Assembly: GCF_003957295.1 (NCBI RefSeq)
Contig: NZ_RQPJ01000002.1
Location: 372,001 to 436,000, forward strand
Direction of reading: 5' to 3'
Length of the DNA stretch: 64,000 nt
Source of the DNA: Arenibacter aquaticus
GTDB taxonomy: Bacteria; Bacteroidota; Bacteroidia; Flavobacteriales; Flavobacteriaceae
Part shown: positions 20,069 to 29,401 of the stretch, piece by piece
Numbering within the stretch: the first letter of the stretch is position 1
How the letters are laid out: each line of letters begins with the position of its first letter
Made by a program: the position numbers and the translations under genes
Notes under the pieces: generated by a model
What the model was told of the DNA's origin: nothing
What the model saw: the letters and a program-made list of their open reading frames with translations, nothing else
The model's database searches: none

Positions 20069-20644
20069 ATGAAAAAAGTATTGTTCTTAACAGGTGATTT
20101 CACTGAAGATTATGAAACCATGGTACCATTTCAAATGTTGGAAATGGTAGGTTATGAAGTACATACCGTTTGTCCTGAAAAGAAAAAGGGGGACATTGTA
20201 AAAACTGCCATACACGACTTTGAGGGCGACCAAACCTATACAGAAAAGCCTGGCCACAATTTTACATTGAACTATAGCTTTGACGAGGTAAATGTTAATG
20301 ACTACGATGGCCTGGTGATTGCAGGTGGAAGGGCACCGGAATATTTAAGGTTAAACCAAAGGTTATTGGAAATAGTACAACATTTCTTTAACGAGAACAA
20401 GCCAGTGGCTGCGATCTGCCATGGCATTCAAATTTTGACTGCTGCCAATGTGGTAAAAGGAAGAAAGCTAACTGCTTATCCGGCTGTAGGACCAGAAGTA
20501 ACCCTGGCTGGTGGTGATTTTCAATCGATTCCGGTAGATGGCGCCTTTGTAGATGGCAACCTAGTTACCTCCCCCGCTTGGCCTGCCCACCCAAGCTTTA
20601 TTAGAGAGTTTTTAAAAATCATGGGGGCTAAAATTGAATTATAA
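20069..20644 (+). CDS. DJ-1/PfpI family protein
   Basis: Cytoplasmic DJ-1/PfpI superfamily protein of 191 residues. The nucleophile elbow [10 protein letters not shown] places the conserved cysteine at C117, with the usual upstream glutamate region in [14 protein letters not shown]. Related proteins are proteases, glyoxalases or deglycase-like chaperones; which applies here is not decidable. It begins [16 protein letters not shown], the standard family start. It is monocistronic, with a long hairpin downstream that may end the transcript. Confidence 0.9.
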   Translation: MKKVLFLTGDFTEDYETMVPFQMLEMVGYEVHTVCPEKKKGDIVKTAIHDFEGDQTYTEKPGHNFTLNYSFDEVNVNDYDGLVIAGGRAPEYLRLNQRLLEIVQHFFNENKPVAAICHGIQILTAANVVKGRKLTAYPAVGPEVTLAGGDFQSIPVDGAFVDGNLVTSPAWPAHPSFIREFLKIMGAKIEL

Positions 20645-20714
20645 GACATTACTCAAAGGGTTGATAAACCCAGTAGTGCTGAATTAAAATAAACCTTGAC
20701 TACCTAATAAAAAC

Positions 20715-20755
20715 GCACATACCCTTTACCACCTCAGTTGGTTAAAGGGATGTGC
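20715..20755 (+). terminator. long hairpin downstream of the DJ-1 gene
   Basis: GCACAT plus CCCTTTA-CC on the 5' side pairs with GG-TAAAGGG plus ATGTGC on the 3' side, about 15 base pairs with two single-base bulges. No U-tract follows, so its action as a terminator is uncertain. Confidence 0.4.
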
Positions 20756-20997
20756 TGCTTATAACAATAAGCCTTTGCCGCAAGCCAACTATAGTGTTGA
20801 TAATATGCTACCAAATATCGGTATTGCTCCTTATATTTTTCAAACACATATATAACAAACGGGTTAACAGTCATATACAGACAAAAGGGCTATAGTTTAT
20901 ATAAAAGGAACTATAAGTTACCCCCTCCTTTTCTAAAAATATCCAACTTGCAAGACATAGTGAATTGAGAAATCTAAACCTAAAACCAGTTGACCAT

Positions 20998-21117
20998 ATG
21001 GAACCCAATTTTAGAAAAAAGGCCAATAATAAGGTAAACCGTTTAAAAATTATCATCTGCTGTATAGTCATTCATTTATTCGCCCTATTCCTTATGTCTT
21101 ATGCCGCCGAAATATAG
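20998..21117 (+). CDS. possible small single-span membrane protein
   Basis: ATG-started frame of 39 residues. A basic N-terminus (NFRKKANNKVNR) is followed by a strongly hydrophobic stretch (LKIIICCIVIHLFALFLMSY) and a short tail, the layout of a one-helix inner-membrane protein. After the TAG the same frame continues for 19 more sense codons before TAA, so this could instead be the degraded start of a longer gene. No promoter box or family match is evident. Function unknown, and reality as a gene uncertain. Confidence 0.3.
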   Translation: MEPNFRKKANNKVNRLKIIICCIVIHLFALFLMSYAAEI

Positions 21118-21441
21118 CCGAAAGAAAAGCCCAATGAGATGCTCGCAATGGTAGTTGACAATTATATGGCTCCATAACAGGCAGCACTGATTATCCATTA
21201 GAGAATAGAGGCATAAGCTGCGGAAAGGAAATTAACGAGTTAACTACCTATTTCTATATTCTCCCATTACCTGCTAGGAGGTAGTAGCGTACCGCTATGT
21301 CCAATTAATTTTCTTTTAAGACAATTCACCCTATAATACCTATTTATCAACTAGAATAAATATTAGTAAATTGCACAAAAGCTTAAACGATTAAAACATA
21401 TTATCTATCTTAGCTGACGCCAACTACTGATTATCAATTCC

Positions 21442-22023
21442 ATGCACTCCCAATTGCTCAGCATTATAGAAAAAGAAAACATCCTGAAAGAGAAAGAACA
21501 GGACCTATTCTGTCAATATTTTCACCCCATGCACCTTCGCAAAGGCGATCTATTTCAAAGAGCGGGTACCTATAATTACAGTATTGGATTTCTCAAAAGT
21601 GGATTGGTACACTATTACATGGAAAAAGACGGGCAGGAAACTACCAAGGAATTCTCTAAGGAAGGTGAATTTGTTACCGATTACCAGAGTTTTGTAAACA
21701 AGGAACCGGCCACCCAAAATATACAGGCCATTGAAAATTGCGAACTATTGGTCATTTCCCATTTCGACCTACAACAATTAATATCATGTTCTGAATTTGG
21801 CAAAAAAATTGGGGCTTATGTTTTGGAACACCGGTTTAATACCATGATCAAACATCTACTATCGTCCTATATGCATAGCCCTATGGAGCGCTACCAATAT
21901 TTCCTTGACAATTATGACGCCCTTTGCAACAGGATACCTCAACGTATGATTGCTTCCTATGTAGGCGTAAAGCCCCAATCCTTATGCAGGATTAGAAAAA
22001 GAATCCTAAATAACATCTCCTAG
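21442..22023 (+). CDS. Crp/Fnr-family transcriptional regulator
   Basis: 193-residue regulator with an N-terminal cyclic-nucleotide-binding-like beta-roll (RKGDLFQRAGTYNYSIGFLKSGLVHYY) and a short C-terminal helix-turn-helix (RIPQRMIASYVGVKPQSLCRIRKR). This is the short Crp type abundant in Bacteroidota, which often lacks classical cAMP-binding residues. No FNR-type cysteine cluster is seen. Target genes are unknown; it is convergent with argH and separated from DJ-1 by 800 bases. Confidence 0.88.
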   Translation: MHSQLLSIIEKENILKEKEQDLFCQYFHPMHLRKGDLFQRAGTYNYSIGFLKSGLVHYYMEKDGQETTKEFSKEGEFVTDYQSFVNKEPATQNIQAIENCELLVISHFDLQQLISCSEFGKKIGAYVLEHRFNTMIKHLLSSYMHSPMERYQYFLDNYDALCNRIPQRMIASYVGVKPQSLCRIRKRILNNIS

Positions 22024-22087
22024 AGAAAAACAGATTTTATAAAGTTTGTTTGAGGGATAAAACACACCAATTTTTGGCCCAAGAAAA

Positions 22088-22126
22088 GCTCCTTTTCCTC
22101 CCAGAGAAAAGGAGGGGATAAGGAGC
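22088..22126. repeat. nested inverted repeat between convergent genes
   Basis: Outer arms GCTCCTT (22088-22094) / AAGGAGC (22120-22126) and inner arms CCTCC (22097-22101) / GGAGG (22111-22115). It lies between the Crp-type gene and argH and may be a bidirectional terminator or a REP-like element; no clear U-tract flanks it. Confidence 0.4.
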
Positions 22127-22234
22127 CTGTTATATTTGCTAGCCTAGGGTCCTAAGCTTTTTTAGTCTTATACTTTAGCTGCGGACGGTATACATTAGGT
22201 TTATTCTTCACTATAACTGCCCACAATTTCTATA

Positions 22235-23515
22235 TTAAGAAATTTTTTCCATCTTTTTTCTAATCTGTTCCAGACAAAGATTTCCAAAGCTCCCTTCATG
22301 GGTGTGTTTTATGTCCCTTTTGGGTGTAAAACTGCCATCGTTTATTTCCTTGCCCATTTTCTTATAGGCATCCCTAAATGGCATACCGGACAAAACCAAC
22401 TCGTTCAATGTATCAACACTAAAGAGGTAATCGTACTTAGGGTCGTCCAATATATTTTCATTTACCCTTATTTCTTTTAAGCTAAAGGTAAGGATCTCCA
22501 AACAGGCCTTTAGGTCCTGAATAGCGGGTACAATCACCTCTTTCACCAACTGAAGGTCCCTATGATACCCGCTGGGCAGGTTGTTCATGATCAATATTAA
22601 TTGGTTGGGAACTGTTTGTAGTTTGTTACACTTACCACGCACCAATTCAAAAACATCCGGATTTTTTTTATGTGGCATTATACTGGATCCGGTAGTAAGT
22701 TCATCCGGAAAGGAAACAAAATTAAAGTTCTGGCTCATATATAAGCAGATATCCATCGCCATTTTAGACAGGGTAGCTGCAATACTGCTCATACCAAAGG
22801 CTGCTGCCTTCTCTACCTTGCCCCGTCCCATTTGCGCTGCCACCACATTGTATTTTAAGGTCTCAAACCCCAATTCCTCTGTTGTAAAACTTCGATCTAC
22901 AGGAAAGGAACTACCATAGCCTGCTGCACTACCCAAGGGGTTTTGGTCGGCTACCTTATAGGCTGCATCCACAAAATAGAGGTCGTCTACCAAGCTTTCC
23001 GCATAGGCAGAAAACCATAGTCCGAAGGAAGAGGGCATAGCCACCTGTAAATGGGTATACCCGGGCAGCAAAACGTTCTTGTGCTTATCTGCCAGATTCA
23101 ATAGCAGGTGGAACAATTCCTTGGTTTGGTCCTTAATTTCCTGCAATTCATTTTTGAGGTATAAGTGCATGGCCACCAAAACCTGATCGTTCCTAGAACG
23201 GGCAGTATGAATCTTTTTACCGGCATCACCCAACCTAAGGGTCAGCAAAAATTCAATTTTGGAGTGCATGTCCTCAAAACTATCCTCTATAGTGAAGGTA
23301 CCATTTTCTATGGTCTTGGCAATAGTGTCCAATTCCTGTACTAGGGATTCGGTCTCCTTTAGGGTCAACAAACCAATCTTACCCAGCATTTTGGCATGTG
23401 CCTTAGATGCAATGATGTCATACTTTGCCAAGAGCAAATCCAATTCCCTGTCATTGCCAACGGTAAAATGGTCTATTTTTTTGTCAGTGCTAAATCCTTT
23501 GTCCCAAAGTTTCAT
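22235..23515 (-). CDS. argH: argininosuccinate lyase
   Basis: Cleaves argininosuccinate to arginine and fumarate, the last step of arginine synthesis. 426 residues of the fumarase/aspartase superfamily. The signature GSSIMPHKKNPDVFE contains the mobile-loop catalytic serine; HTARSRNDQVLVAMHLYLK is the N-terminal substrate-binding segment, and GYTHLQVAMPSSFG is also present. It is the last gene of the ten-gene arginine/proline cluster read right to left, 70 bases after argE. Confidence 0.95.
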   Translation of the reverse strand: MKLWDKGFSTDKKIDHFTVGNDRELDLLLAKYDIIASKAHAKMLGKIGLLTLKETESLVQELDTIAKTIENGTFTIEDSFEDMHSKIEFLLTLRLGDAGKKIHTARSRNDQVLVAMHLYLKNELQEIKDQTKELFHLLLNLADKHKNVLLPGYTHLQVAMPSSFGLWFSAYAESLVDDLYFVDAAYKVADQNPLGSAAGYGSSFPVDRSFTTEELGFETLKYNVVAAQMGRGKVEKAAAFGMSSIAATLSKMAMDICLYMSQNFNFVSFPDELTTGSSIMPHKKNPDVFELVRGKCNKLQTVPNQLILIMNNLPSGYHRDLQLVKEVIVPAIQDLKACLEILTFSLKEIRVNENILDDPKYDYLFSVDTLNELVLSGMPFRDAYKKMGKEINDGSFTPKRDIKHTHEGSFGNLCLEQIRKKMEKIS

Positions 23516-23585
23516 TTGTTGGTTTTTATTGTTTGTTATATGTCAGATATAATGCTGCTTTTGTTCCTTCCTGCGAAGTTGGGAA

Positions 23586-24650
23586 TCACAACAAGAATCC
23601 CTGTAAAATTTTAATATACAAATCTATTCCTTCCTCTATTTCTGCTACATATATAAATTCGTTCGCAGAATGGGAACGGGTACTGTCCCCTGGTCCCAGT
23701 TTTAGTGATTGGCAGCTCAATGCCGCCTGATCGGACAGAGTGGGCGAGCCGTAACTTTCCCTTCCCAGGGCCAATCCTGATCTTACCAAGGCGTGATCCT
23801 TATCTATGGAAGAGGAATTCAACCGCAAAGAGCGGGGCTTTACCTCACAAGGAGCCTCTTTATCCAAAATATCGGCAATTTCCTTGTTGGAATAGCAGTC
23901 ATTGACCCGTACATCAATTACCAAGTCTACGTGGCCCGGCACTACGTTATGCTGATTGCCCCCTCCTATCTGGGTCACGGTAAGTTTTACCTCCCCCAGC
24001 ACCTCGGATACTTTTGGAAAACGATAATCCTTAAACCACTGCAACACCTCAATGGTATTGTAAATAGCGTTGTTATTATTGGGATGGGCCGCGTGTGAAG
24101 GCGTACCGCTAACCTTTCCATCAAAGACTACCAGGCCTTTCTCGGCAATGGCCAATTTCATCAAGGTAGGCTCACCAACTATGGCAACGGATATCTCCGG
24201 TAGTATGGGCAACATACTATTTAAGCCGTTGGGACCAGAACTTTCCTCCTCGGCCGAGGCCACGATAACCATGTTGTGCCCTAGGTTTTCCTTAGCGTAG
24301 AAATGTGTAAAGGTAGCTATAAGGGATACCAAGCATCCCCCCGCATCATTACTTCCCAATCCATATAATTTTCCATCCTCAATATGAGGGTGAAATGGGT
24401 CTTTTGTATAGGCCGAATTAGGCTTAACCGTGTCATGGTGCGAATTCAACAACAAGGTGGGCTTACTTTCGTCAAAGTGTTTATTAAAGGCGTATACATT
24501 GTTCTTCTCCCTTTTAAATGGGATATCAAAAGCGTTGAACCAATCTTCAATAGCATCTGCCGTCTTATCTTCCTCCGAGGAAAACGACTGAATGGAAATG
24601 AGTTGCTTCAGAAGTTCAATGGCCTTTTCCGTAAGTTTATCCTGATTCAT
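23586..24650 (-). CDS. argE: M20-family deacylase, N-acylcitrulline/N-acylornithine deacylase
   Basis: Zinc-dependent M20 amidohydrolase, 354 residues. Metal-site segments are LLNSHHDTV, GSNDAGGC and SAEEESSG, with the dimerisation domain in the middle and the last ligand near the C-terminal RSHSANEFI. In pathways using an acylornithine carbamoyltransferase this enzyme removes the acyl group from acylcitrulline rather than acylornithine; the argF' gene next door implies the same here (N-succinylcitrulline or N-acetylcitrulline). The start is two bases after the argB stop, so the genes are translationally linked. Confidence 0.88.
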   Translation of the reverse strand: MNQDKLTEKAIELLKQLISIQSFSSEEDKTADAIEDWFNAFDIPFKREKNNVYAFNKHFDESKPTLLLNSHHDTVKPNSAYTKDPFHPHIEDGKLYGLGSNDAGGCLVSLIATFTHFYAKENLGHNMVIVASAEEESSGPNGLNSMLPILPEISVAIVGEPTLMKLAIAEKGLVVFDGKVSGTPSHAAHPNNNNAIYNTIEVLQWFKDYRFPKVSEVLGEVKLTVTQIGGGNQHNVVPGHVDLVIDVRVNDCYSNKEIADILDKEAPCEVKPRSLRLNSSSIDKDHALVRSGLALGRESYGSPTLSDQAALSCQSLKLGPGDSTRSHSANEFIYVAEIEEGIDLYIKILQGFLL

Positions 24651-24652
24651 AG

Positions 24653-25432
24653 TTATAAGGTAATGGTTGTGAACAAGGTGGCATTGGAATCTAACATTTC
24701 TATATCCCCTATGCAGACCTTCCCTACATTTTTGTGAAGCGCATGAAAGCAGTTTTCTAATTTAGGCAGCATGCCATCCGCTATGATCTTTTGTTGCAAT
24801 AATTCTTTATAATTCCCGGGCTCCAGATGTTTTACAACAGAACTCTCGTCCGCAATATCCATTAAAACCCCTTTCTTTTCAAAGCAATAGTACAGAGTGG
24901 TATCATAATCCTTGCTCATCCCAATCGCCACTTCCGAGGCAATTGTATCCGCATTGGTATTTAACAGCTGTCCATCCCCATTATGTGTTATAGCACAGAA
25001 AACCGGTACAAAATTGGCTTGAAGCAATTTGTCTACAGCTTGGGCATTTACTTCCTCCACATCCCCGGCAAAACCATAATCAATTTCTTTTACAGGACGT
25101 TTCACTGCCCTAATGGCATTCCCATCGGCACCACTCAGTCCAATGGCATTGGTACCTTTGGCCTGTAATTGTGCCACTATATTCTTATTGGCCAATCCGC
25201 CATAAACCATGGTAATTACCTTAAGTCCCTCTTCATCGGTAATTCGCCTACCGCCTACCATTTTGGACTCTATACCTAGTTTTTCGGCGATTTGGGTAGC
25301 CAGTTTCCCCCCGCCGTGCACTAAGATCTTAGGACCTTCCATGGCGGCAAAGACATCCAAGAACCTGTTGAGTTCCTTCTGGTTCTCAATGACATTACCA
25401 CCAATTTTTATAATCGATAATTTTTGTTTCAT
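24653..25432 (-). CDS. argB: N-acylglutamate kinase
   Basis: Amino-acid-kinase-family enzyme phosphorylating N-acetyl- or N-succinylglutamate, 259 residues. Recognised segments: IIKIGGNVIE (phosphate-binding), LVHGGGKLATQIAEKLG, VGGRRITDEE, LSGADGNAIRA and LNTNADTIASEVA. The lack of an N-terminal extension suggests it is not the arginine-inhibited hexameric form, leaving control to transcription. Because argF' here predicts succinylated intermediates, N-succinylglutamate is a plausible natural substrate (inference). Confidence 0.92.
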   Translation of the reverse strand: MKQKLSIIKIGGNVIENQKELNRFLDVFAAMEGPKILVHGGGKLATQIAEKLGIESKMVGGRRITDEEGLKVITMVYGGLANKNIVAQLQAKGTNAIGLSGADGNAIRAVKRPVKEIDYGFAGDVEEVNAQAVDKLLQANFVPVFCAITHNGDGQLLNTNADTIASEVAIGMSKDYDTTLYYCFEKKGVLMDIADESSVVKHLEPGNYKELLQQKIIADGMLPKLENCFHALHKNVGKVCIGDIEMLDSNATLFTTITL

Positions 25433-25521
25433 ATCTTTTTTACCTCCTGTTGTGCAAAGTTTCTTTATATACGTACCTTATTCCCCCTGGAACAAAGGCC
25501 GCTACTTTTGATTCAATGTGA

Positions 25522-26463
25522 CTATTTTATACTCTCCAACAACTTCTTCAGGACAATCTGTGCGGAATAAGTTCGGTTATTGGCCTGTTCTATTACCAAG
25601 GAGTCCTCGCTATCCAAAACCTCATCGGCCACCACTATATTACGTCTTACTGGCAAGCAATGCATAAACTTGGCATTGGCCAGCTTCTTTTTAGTCATGG
25701 TCCAATTTCCGTCCAGGCTTAGCACCTTTCCGTAGTCATCATAACTACTCCAATTTTTTACATATACAAAATCGGCTCCCTCCAAGGCCTTTTCTTGATC
25801 GTATTCCACTTCAATCCCCTTGGTAAGCCTTGGATTTAGGTCGTACCCCTTTGGATGGGTAATAACAAAATCGGCATCCTGCAATTTCATCATTTCCACA
25901 AAGGAATTGGCCACTGCGTGTGGCAAGGCTTTGGGGTGAGGTGCCCAGGACAAAACTACCTTTGGCCTTTTTTTGGTGTTCTGTTCAGACAAGGTAATAG
26001 CGTCTGCCAAGGCCTGTAAGGGATGTCCAACGGAACTTTCCATATTCACAACAGGAATACCGGCATACTTTTTAAATCCGTTCATAACTACCTCGGCCTC
26101 ATCCTTTTTCTTGTCCGTTAGTGAGGCAAAGGCCCGTATGGCTACTATATCGGCATATTGAGCCACAACTTGGGCAGCCTCCTTAATATGTTCGGAAGTG
26201 CCTTGATCCATAACGGTCCCATCTTCATATTCCAAAGCCCATCCTTCGCTTCCAAAATTCATCACTATTACCTCCATTCCTAAATTCATAGCCGCCTTTT
26301 GCGTACTTAACCGGGTTCTTAGACTATTGTTGAAAAATAATAAACATATAGTCTTGCCCTGTCCCAAGTACTTGTGTTGACGCGGGTCTGCCTTTAGTGA
26401 TTTAGCTTCTTCTACCCACTGTGGTAGGGAATCGATATCTTTTAGGGATAAATAATGTTGCAT
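25522..26463 (-). CDS. argF': N-acylornithine carbamoyltransferase, predicted succinylornithine type
   Basis: Transfers a carbamoyl group to an N-acylated ornithine. 313 residues. The carbamoyl-phosphate loop is FFNNSLRTRLST (43-54); further segments are SWAPHPKALPHAV and FMHCLPVRRN. It resembles the Bacteroidota/Xanthomonas acylornithine enzymes rather than ordinary OTCase, having HCLPVRR and a proline loop instead of the SMG ornithine loop. The position reported to set acyl specificity (Glu92 in the Xanthomonas acetyl enzyme, Pro90 in the Bacteroides fragilis succinyl enzyme) is S90 here, in MDQGTSEHI. A small non-acidic residue at this site favours succinylornithine. Four bases separate it from proB. 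Confidence 0.9.
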   Translation of the reverse strand: MQHYLSLKDIDSLPQWVEEAKSLKADPRQHKYLGQGKTICLLFFNNSLRTRLSTQKAAMNLGMEVIVMNFGSEGWALEYEDGTVMDQGTSEHIKEAAQVVAQYADIVAIRAFASLTDKKKDEAEVVMNGFKKYAGIPVVNMESSVGHPLQALADAITLSEQNTKKRPKVVLSWAPHPKALPHAVANSFVEMMKLQDADFVITHPKGYDLNPRLTKGIEVEYDQEKALEGADFVYVKNWSSYDDYGKVLSLDGNWTMTKKKLANAKFMHCLPVRRNIVVADEVLDSEDSLVIEQANNRTYSAQIVLKKLLESIK

Positions 26464-26467
26464 TTTT

Positions 26468-27229
26468 TTATTTTATAGTTGTAAAAGCTGTTTTGTTTTC
26501 TATGGCATTAATAATAAAATTATCATTGATACCGTTTACGATCCAAGTTTCTATATTGGCTTGCCTTGCAATATTGGCAGCTTCTATTTTGGATTCCATT
26601 CCTCCCGTTCCATGGGAAGATTTTGAACTGCTGACCTCCTTCTGCAAATCGTCTAGGTTGCTGGCCTCTTTAATGGTTTTTGGATCCTTGTTAATGAAAG
26701 ACTCTTTGGTATAAATACCATCGGTGTTGGTAGCGATGACCAAGAGATCTACCTTCATTAGTGCCGCGGTCAAAGCAGCAAGTTTATCATTATCCCCAAA
26801 CTTTATTTCATCGGTAGCCACCGTATCATTTTCATTAATTATTGGAATGAAGTCATTGGCTACAAGAACATTGATGGTATTGCAGATATTTTCTTTGGAT
26901 ACTTCCTTTTCAAAATCGGAATAGGACAACAAACACTGGGAGGTGAGCAACCCCAATTCCCTGAAATTTTCCTGAAAAATACGCATCAGGTGGGGCTGAC
27001 CAATAGAGGCCAGAGCCTGTTTTACGGTAATTTCCTGTCCGTTATGCTCTAACTTTACAAATTGTTTGGCAGCTGCAATAGCCCCAGAGCTAACTATGAT
27101 AAATTCATAACGGTCCTTTAGCTTGGCAATCTGCCGACCAATATCCTCTATCTTTCCCCTGGAAATATGATCTGTTTCCTTGGTTAGGGTGTTGGATCCA
27201 ATTTTTAATAAAATTCTTTTTTTCTGCAT
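26468..27229 (-). CDS. proB: glutamate 5-kinase, short form without PUA domain
   Basis: First step of proline synthesis: glutamate to glutamyl 5-phosphate. 253 residues make up only the amino-acid-kinase domain: ILLKIGSNTL, VSSGAIAAAK, INENDTVATDEIKFGDNDKL and THDGIY-like ATNTDGIYTKE, ending after TGGMESKIEAA. The C-terminal PUA domain found in enterobacterial ProB is absent. ProA, the next enzyme and the usual neighbour, is not in the cluster. The 113 bases upstream before argD contain no intact gene. Confidence 0.92.
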   Translation of the reverse strand: MQKKRILLKIGSNTLTKETDHISRGKIEDIGRQIAKLKDRYEFIIVSSGAIAAAKQFVKLEHNGQEITVKQALASIGQPHLMRIFQENFRELGLLTSQCLLSYSDFEKEVSKENICNTINVLVANDFIPIINENDTVATDEIKFGDNDKLAALTAALMKVDLLVIATNTDGIYTKESFINKDPKTIKEASNLDDLQKEVSSSKSSHGTGGMESKIEAANIARQANIETWIVNGINDNFIINAIENKTAFTTIK

Positions 27230-27342
27230 GTTCTTAGTTTTGGGCCTATTTTTAGACCAGCCTACTTAGGGCGCTTTGATTATCCCTAGTATGACCCATT
27301 GCATTCTCCACGCCCTTCCTTAAGGATCGTAGAAATATCTGC

Positions 27343-28470
27343 TTACGCCAATTCCTTTTCCAAAGCCTCAAAAAATTGATCTAAATGCTCTTTGGTGATA
27401 TTCAAAGCAGGCAATACCCTTAAAACGTGCTTATCACTGGCTCCTCCGGTGAACATATGCTGGTTATGGATCAATTTCTTTCGCAATTGGGCAACTTCAA
27501 AATCAAATTCCAATCCTAACATAAGTCCCATCCCCTTTACTCTTTTCACTTGTGGGATAGAAGCTACTTTTTCTTTGAAATAATCAAAAAGTTGAGCCGA
27601 ATTTTCTATGAGGTTCTCTTTTTCCAGGACTTCCAATACGGCCAATCCTGCGGCACAGGCCAGGTGGTTACCTCCAAAAGTGGTTCCTAATAATCCGTAG
27701 GACGCCTTTATGCTTTCGTGAATCAAAACACCGCCAATAGGGAAACCGTTGCCCATTCCTTTGGCTACGGTAATAATATCTGGTTTAATGCCATAGTGTT
27801 GAAAGGCAAAAAACTTACCACTTCGGCCATAACCACATTGCACCTCATCGGCAATAAGCACCACCTTGTTTTCTTTGCAAAGTGCGGCGATATTACTGTA
27901 AAACTCTTGGGAAGGTTGATCCAATCCGCCTACCCCTTGAATGGTTTCTATAATAACGGCACAAACATCGCCTTTGGACAATTCACTTTTAAAGGTTTCC
28001 AAGTCCTCAAAAGGCAGTATGCTTACCTTCTGCTGCTTATTTATAGGGGCATTGATCTTTTCGTTGTCGGTTGCAGCCACAGCTGCGGAAGTTCTTCCAT
28101 GAAAACCCTGTTTAAAAGAAATTACCCTAGACTTCCCAGTTTGGAAAGAAGCTAATTTCAAGGCATTTTCATTGGCTTCTGCTCCGGAATTGCACAAAAA
28201 CAAATTGTAATCCACACAACCCGAAAGTTCACCCAGCTTTTGGGCCAAGTTTTTTTGGATAGGATTCTGGACCGCATTGCTATAAAAACCAATTTTGTCT
28301 AACTGTCCTTTTATTCGCTCCACATAATGAGGATGGGAATGTCCTATGGAGATTACGGCATGTCCACCATAAAAATCCATATAATCCTGACCTTTGTCAT
28401 CGGTAACAACTATACCTTTGGCCGAAACCGGAGTAACGTCATATAGGGGGTATACATCAAATAATTCCAT
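27343..28470 (-). CDS. argD: acylornithine/ornithine aminotransferase (class III, PLP)
   Basis: PLP-dependent aminotransferase of 375 residues from the ATG at 28470; a start nine codons further out (28497) is also open. FNSGAEANENALKLA-type segment (LCNSGAEANENALK), FHGRTSAA, IADEVQCGYGRSGKFFA and the Schiff-base lysine in ITVAKGMGNG are visible. In the arginine pathway it makes N-acylornithine from the acylglutamate semialdehyde. It lies between proC and proB, so ornithine delta-aminotransferase activity is conceivable, but position in the arg operon favours ArgD. Confidence 0.9.
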   Translation of the reverse strand: MELFDVYPLYDVTPVSAKGIVVTDDKGQDYMDFYGGHAVISIGHSHPHYVERIKGQLDKIGFYSNAVQNPIQKNLAQKLGELSGCVDYNLFLCNSGAEANENALKLASFQTGKSRVISFKQGFHGRTSAAVAATDNEKINAPINKQQKVSILPFEDLETFKSELSKGDVCAVIIETIQGVGGLDQPSQEFYSNIAALCKENKVVLIADEVQCGYGRSGKFFAFQHYGIKPDIITVAKGMGNGFPIGGVLIHESIKASYGLLGTTFGGNHLACAAGLAVLEVLEKENLIENSAQLFDYFKEKVASIPQVKRVKGMGLMLGLEFDFEVAQLRKKLIHNQHMFTGGASDKHVLRVLPALNITKEHLDQFFEALEKELA

Positions 28471-28504
28471 CTTATTATTTTTTATAGCTATGCTCACTGC
28501 TAAA

Positions 28505-29299
28505 TTATCCTTTTTTAATTTCGTTTATTTTATCAAATGATGCCACTATACCGCGGATCAAGGACGAGCTCAGTCCTTGGTGCTCCATTTCGTTCAATCC
28601 GGAAATGGTACAGCCCCTTGGGGTAGTAACCTTATCTATTTCATTTTCTGGATGGCTTTTGGATTCAATAAGCAAACTGGCCGCACCATTACAGGTATGC
28701 ATGGCCAATTCCTGGGCCTCCTTTGCATCGAAGCCCAATTGAATGGCCCCTTGGGTTGTAGCTCTAATGAGACGCATCCAAAAGGCAACACCACTGGCAC
28801 ATATAACTGTTGCCGCCTGCATTTGTCCTTCCGGGATCTGCATGCAATGCCCCATACGGTTAAAGATGGCCTTGGCCAGATCTACCTTTGAGGCACCCTT
28901 TTCATTATTACAGATACAGGTCATTGATTTTCCCACGGAAATGGCCGTATTGGGCATTGCCCGTATTATGGAATGATCCTTCCCTATGACTTCTTCCATT
29001 CGGGAGATGCTAAAACCAGTGATGGTTGAAATAACAACGTGCTCTTGGGTAAGCAGGTCTTTAACTTCCTCCAATATCTTCACAAATTGTCCGGGCTGCA
29101 CGGCAAATATTAATACATCAGCTTTGGAAACTGCCTCCCTATTATTGGTGGTAGTGCTTACGTTACCGTATTTTTCCACCTCCTTTAAACCACTGAGATC
29201 TCTTTTGGTGAGGACCATGGAAGTGGCCCCGTTGGTGCCCAATATACCCTTTGCAATGGACAATCCTAAATTTCCTGCTCCAATAATGGCTATTTTCAT
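28505..29299 (-). CDS. proC: pyrroline-5-carboxylate reductase
   Basis: NAD(P)H-dependent last step of proline synthesis, 264 residues. The Rossmann motif IAIIGAGNLGLSIAKG begins two residues from the chosen start (29299), which is why the ten-codon upstream extension was rejected. Family segments: FAVQPGQ, IRAMPNTA, SGVAFWMRLI and VTTPRGCTISGL, the usual signature near the C-terminus. It is embedded between argC and argD in the arginine operon. Confidence 0.93.
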   Translation of the reverse strand: MKIAIIGAGNLGLSIAKGILGTNGATSMVLTKRDLSGLKEVEKYGNVSTTTNNREAVSKADVLIFAVQPGQFVKILEEVKDLLTQEHVVISTITGFSISRMEEVIGKDHSIIRAMPNTAISVGKSMTCICNNEKGASKVDLAKAIFNRMGHCMQIPEGQMQAATVICASGVAFWMRLIRATTQGAIQLGFDAKEAQELAMHTCNGAASLLIESKSHPENEIDKVTTPRGCTISGLNEMEHQGLSSSLIRGIVASFDKINEIKKG

Positions 29300-29401
29300 T
29301 CCTTGATACTTATAGTTTGATCCCAACATCCCAGGATGCCGGTATTTGGTTTATATATTGGTTCACTGTCCTCATGACTTCATTACCAAAGATTCACCAC
29401 A

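Larger units (their letters stand above)
20645..21441. other. long gene-poor region
   Basis: About 800 bases between the DJ-1 and Crp-type genes. Apart from the hairpin near its start and a possible 39-codon membrane peptide ORF at 20998-21117, I see nothing recognisable. No RNA gene or mobile element is apparent. Confidence 0.5.

Noticed and set aside
20645-21441. Search for an RNA gene (RNase P RNA, tmRNA, SRP RNA, 6S RNA) in the long gene-poor gap
   Set aside because: No characteristic conserved segments of these RNAs were recognised in this or the other long gaps.
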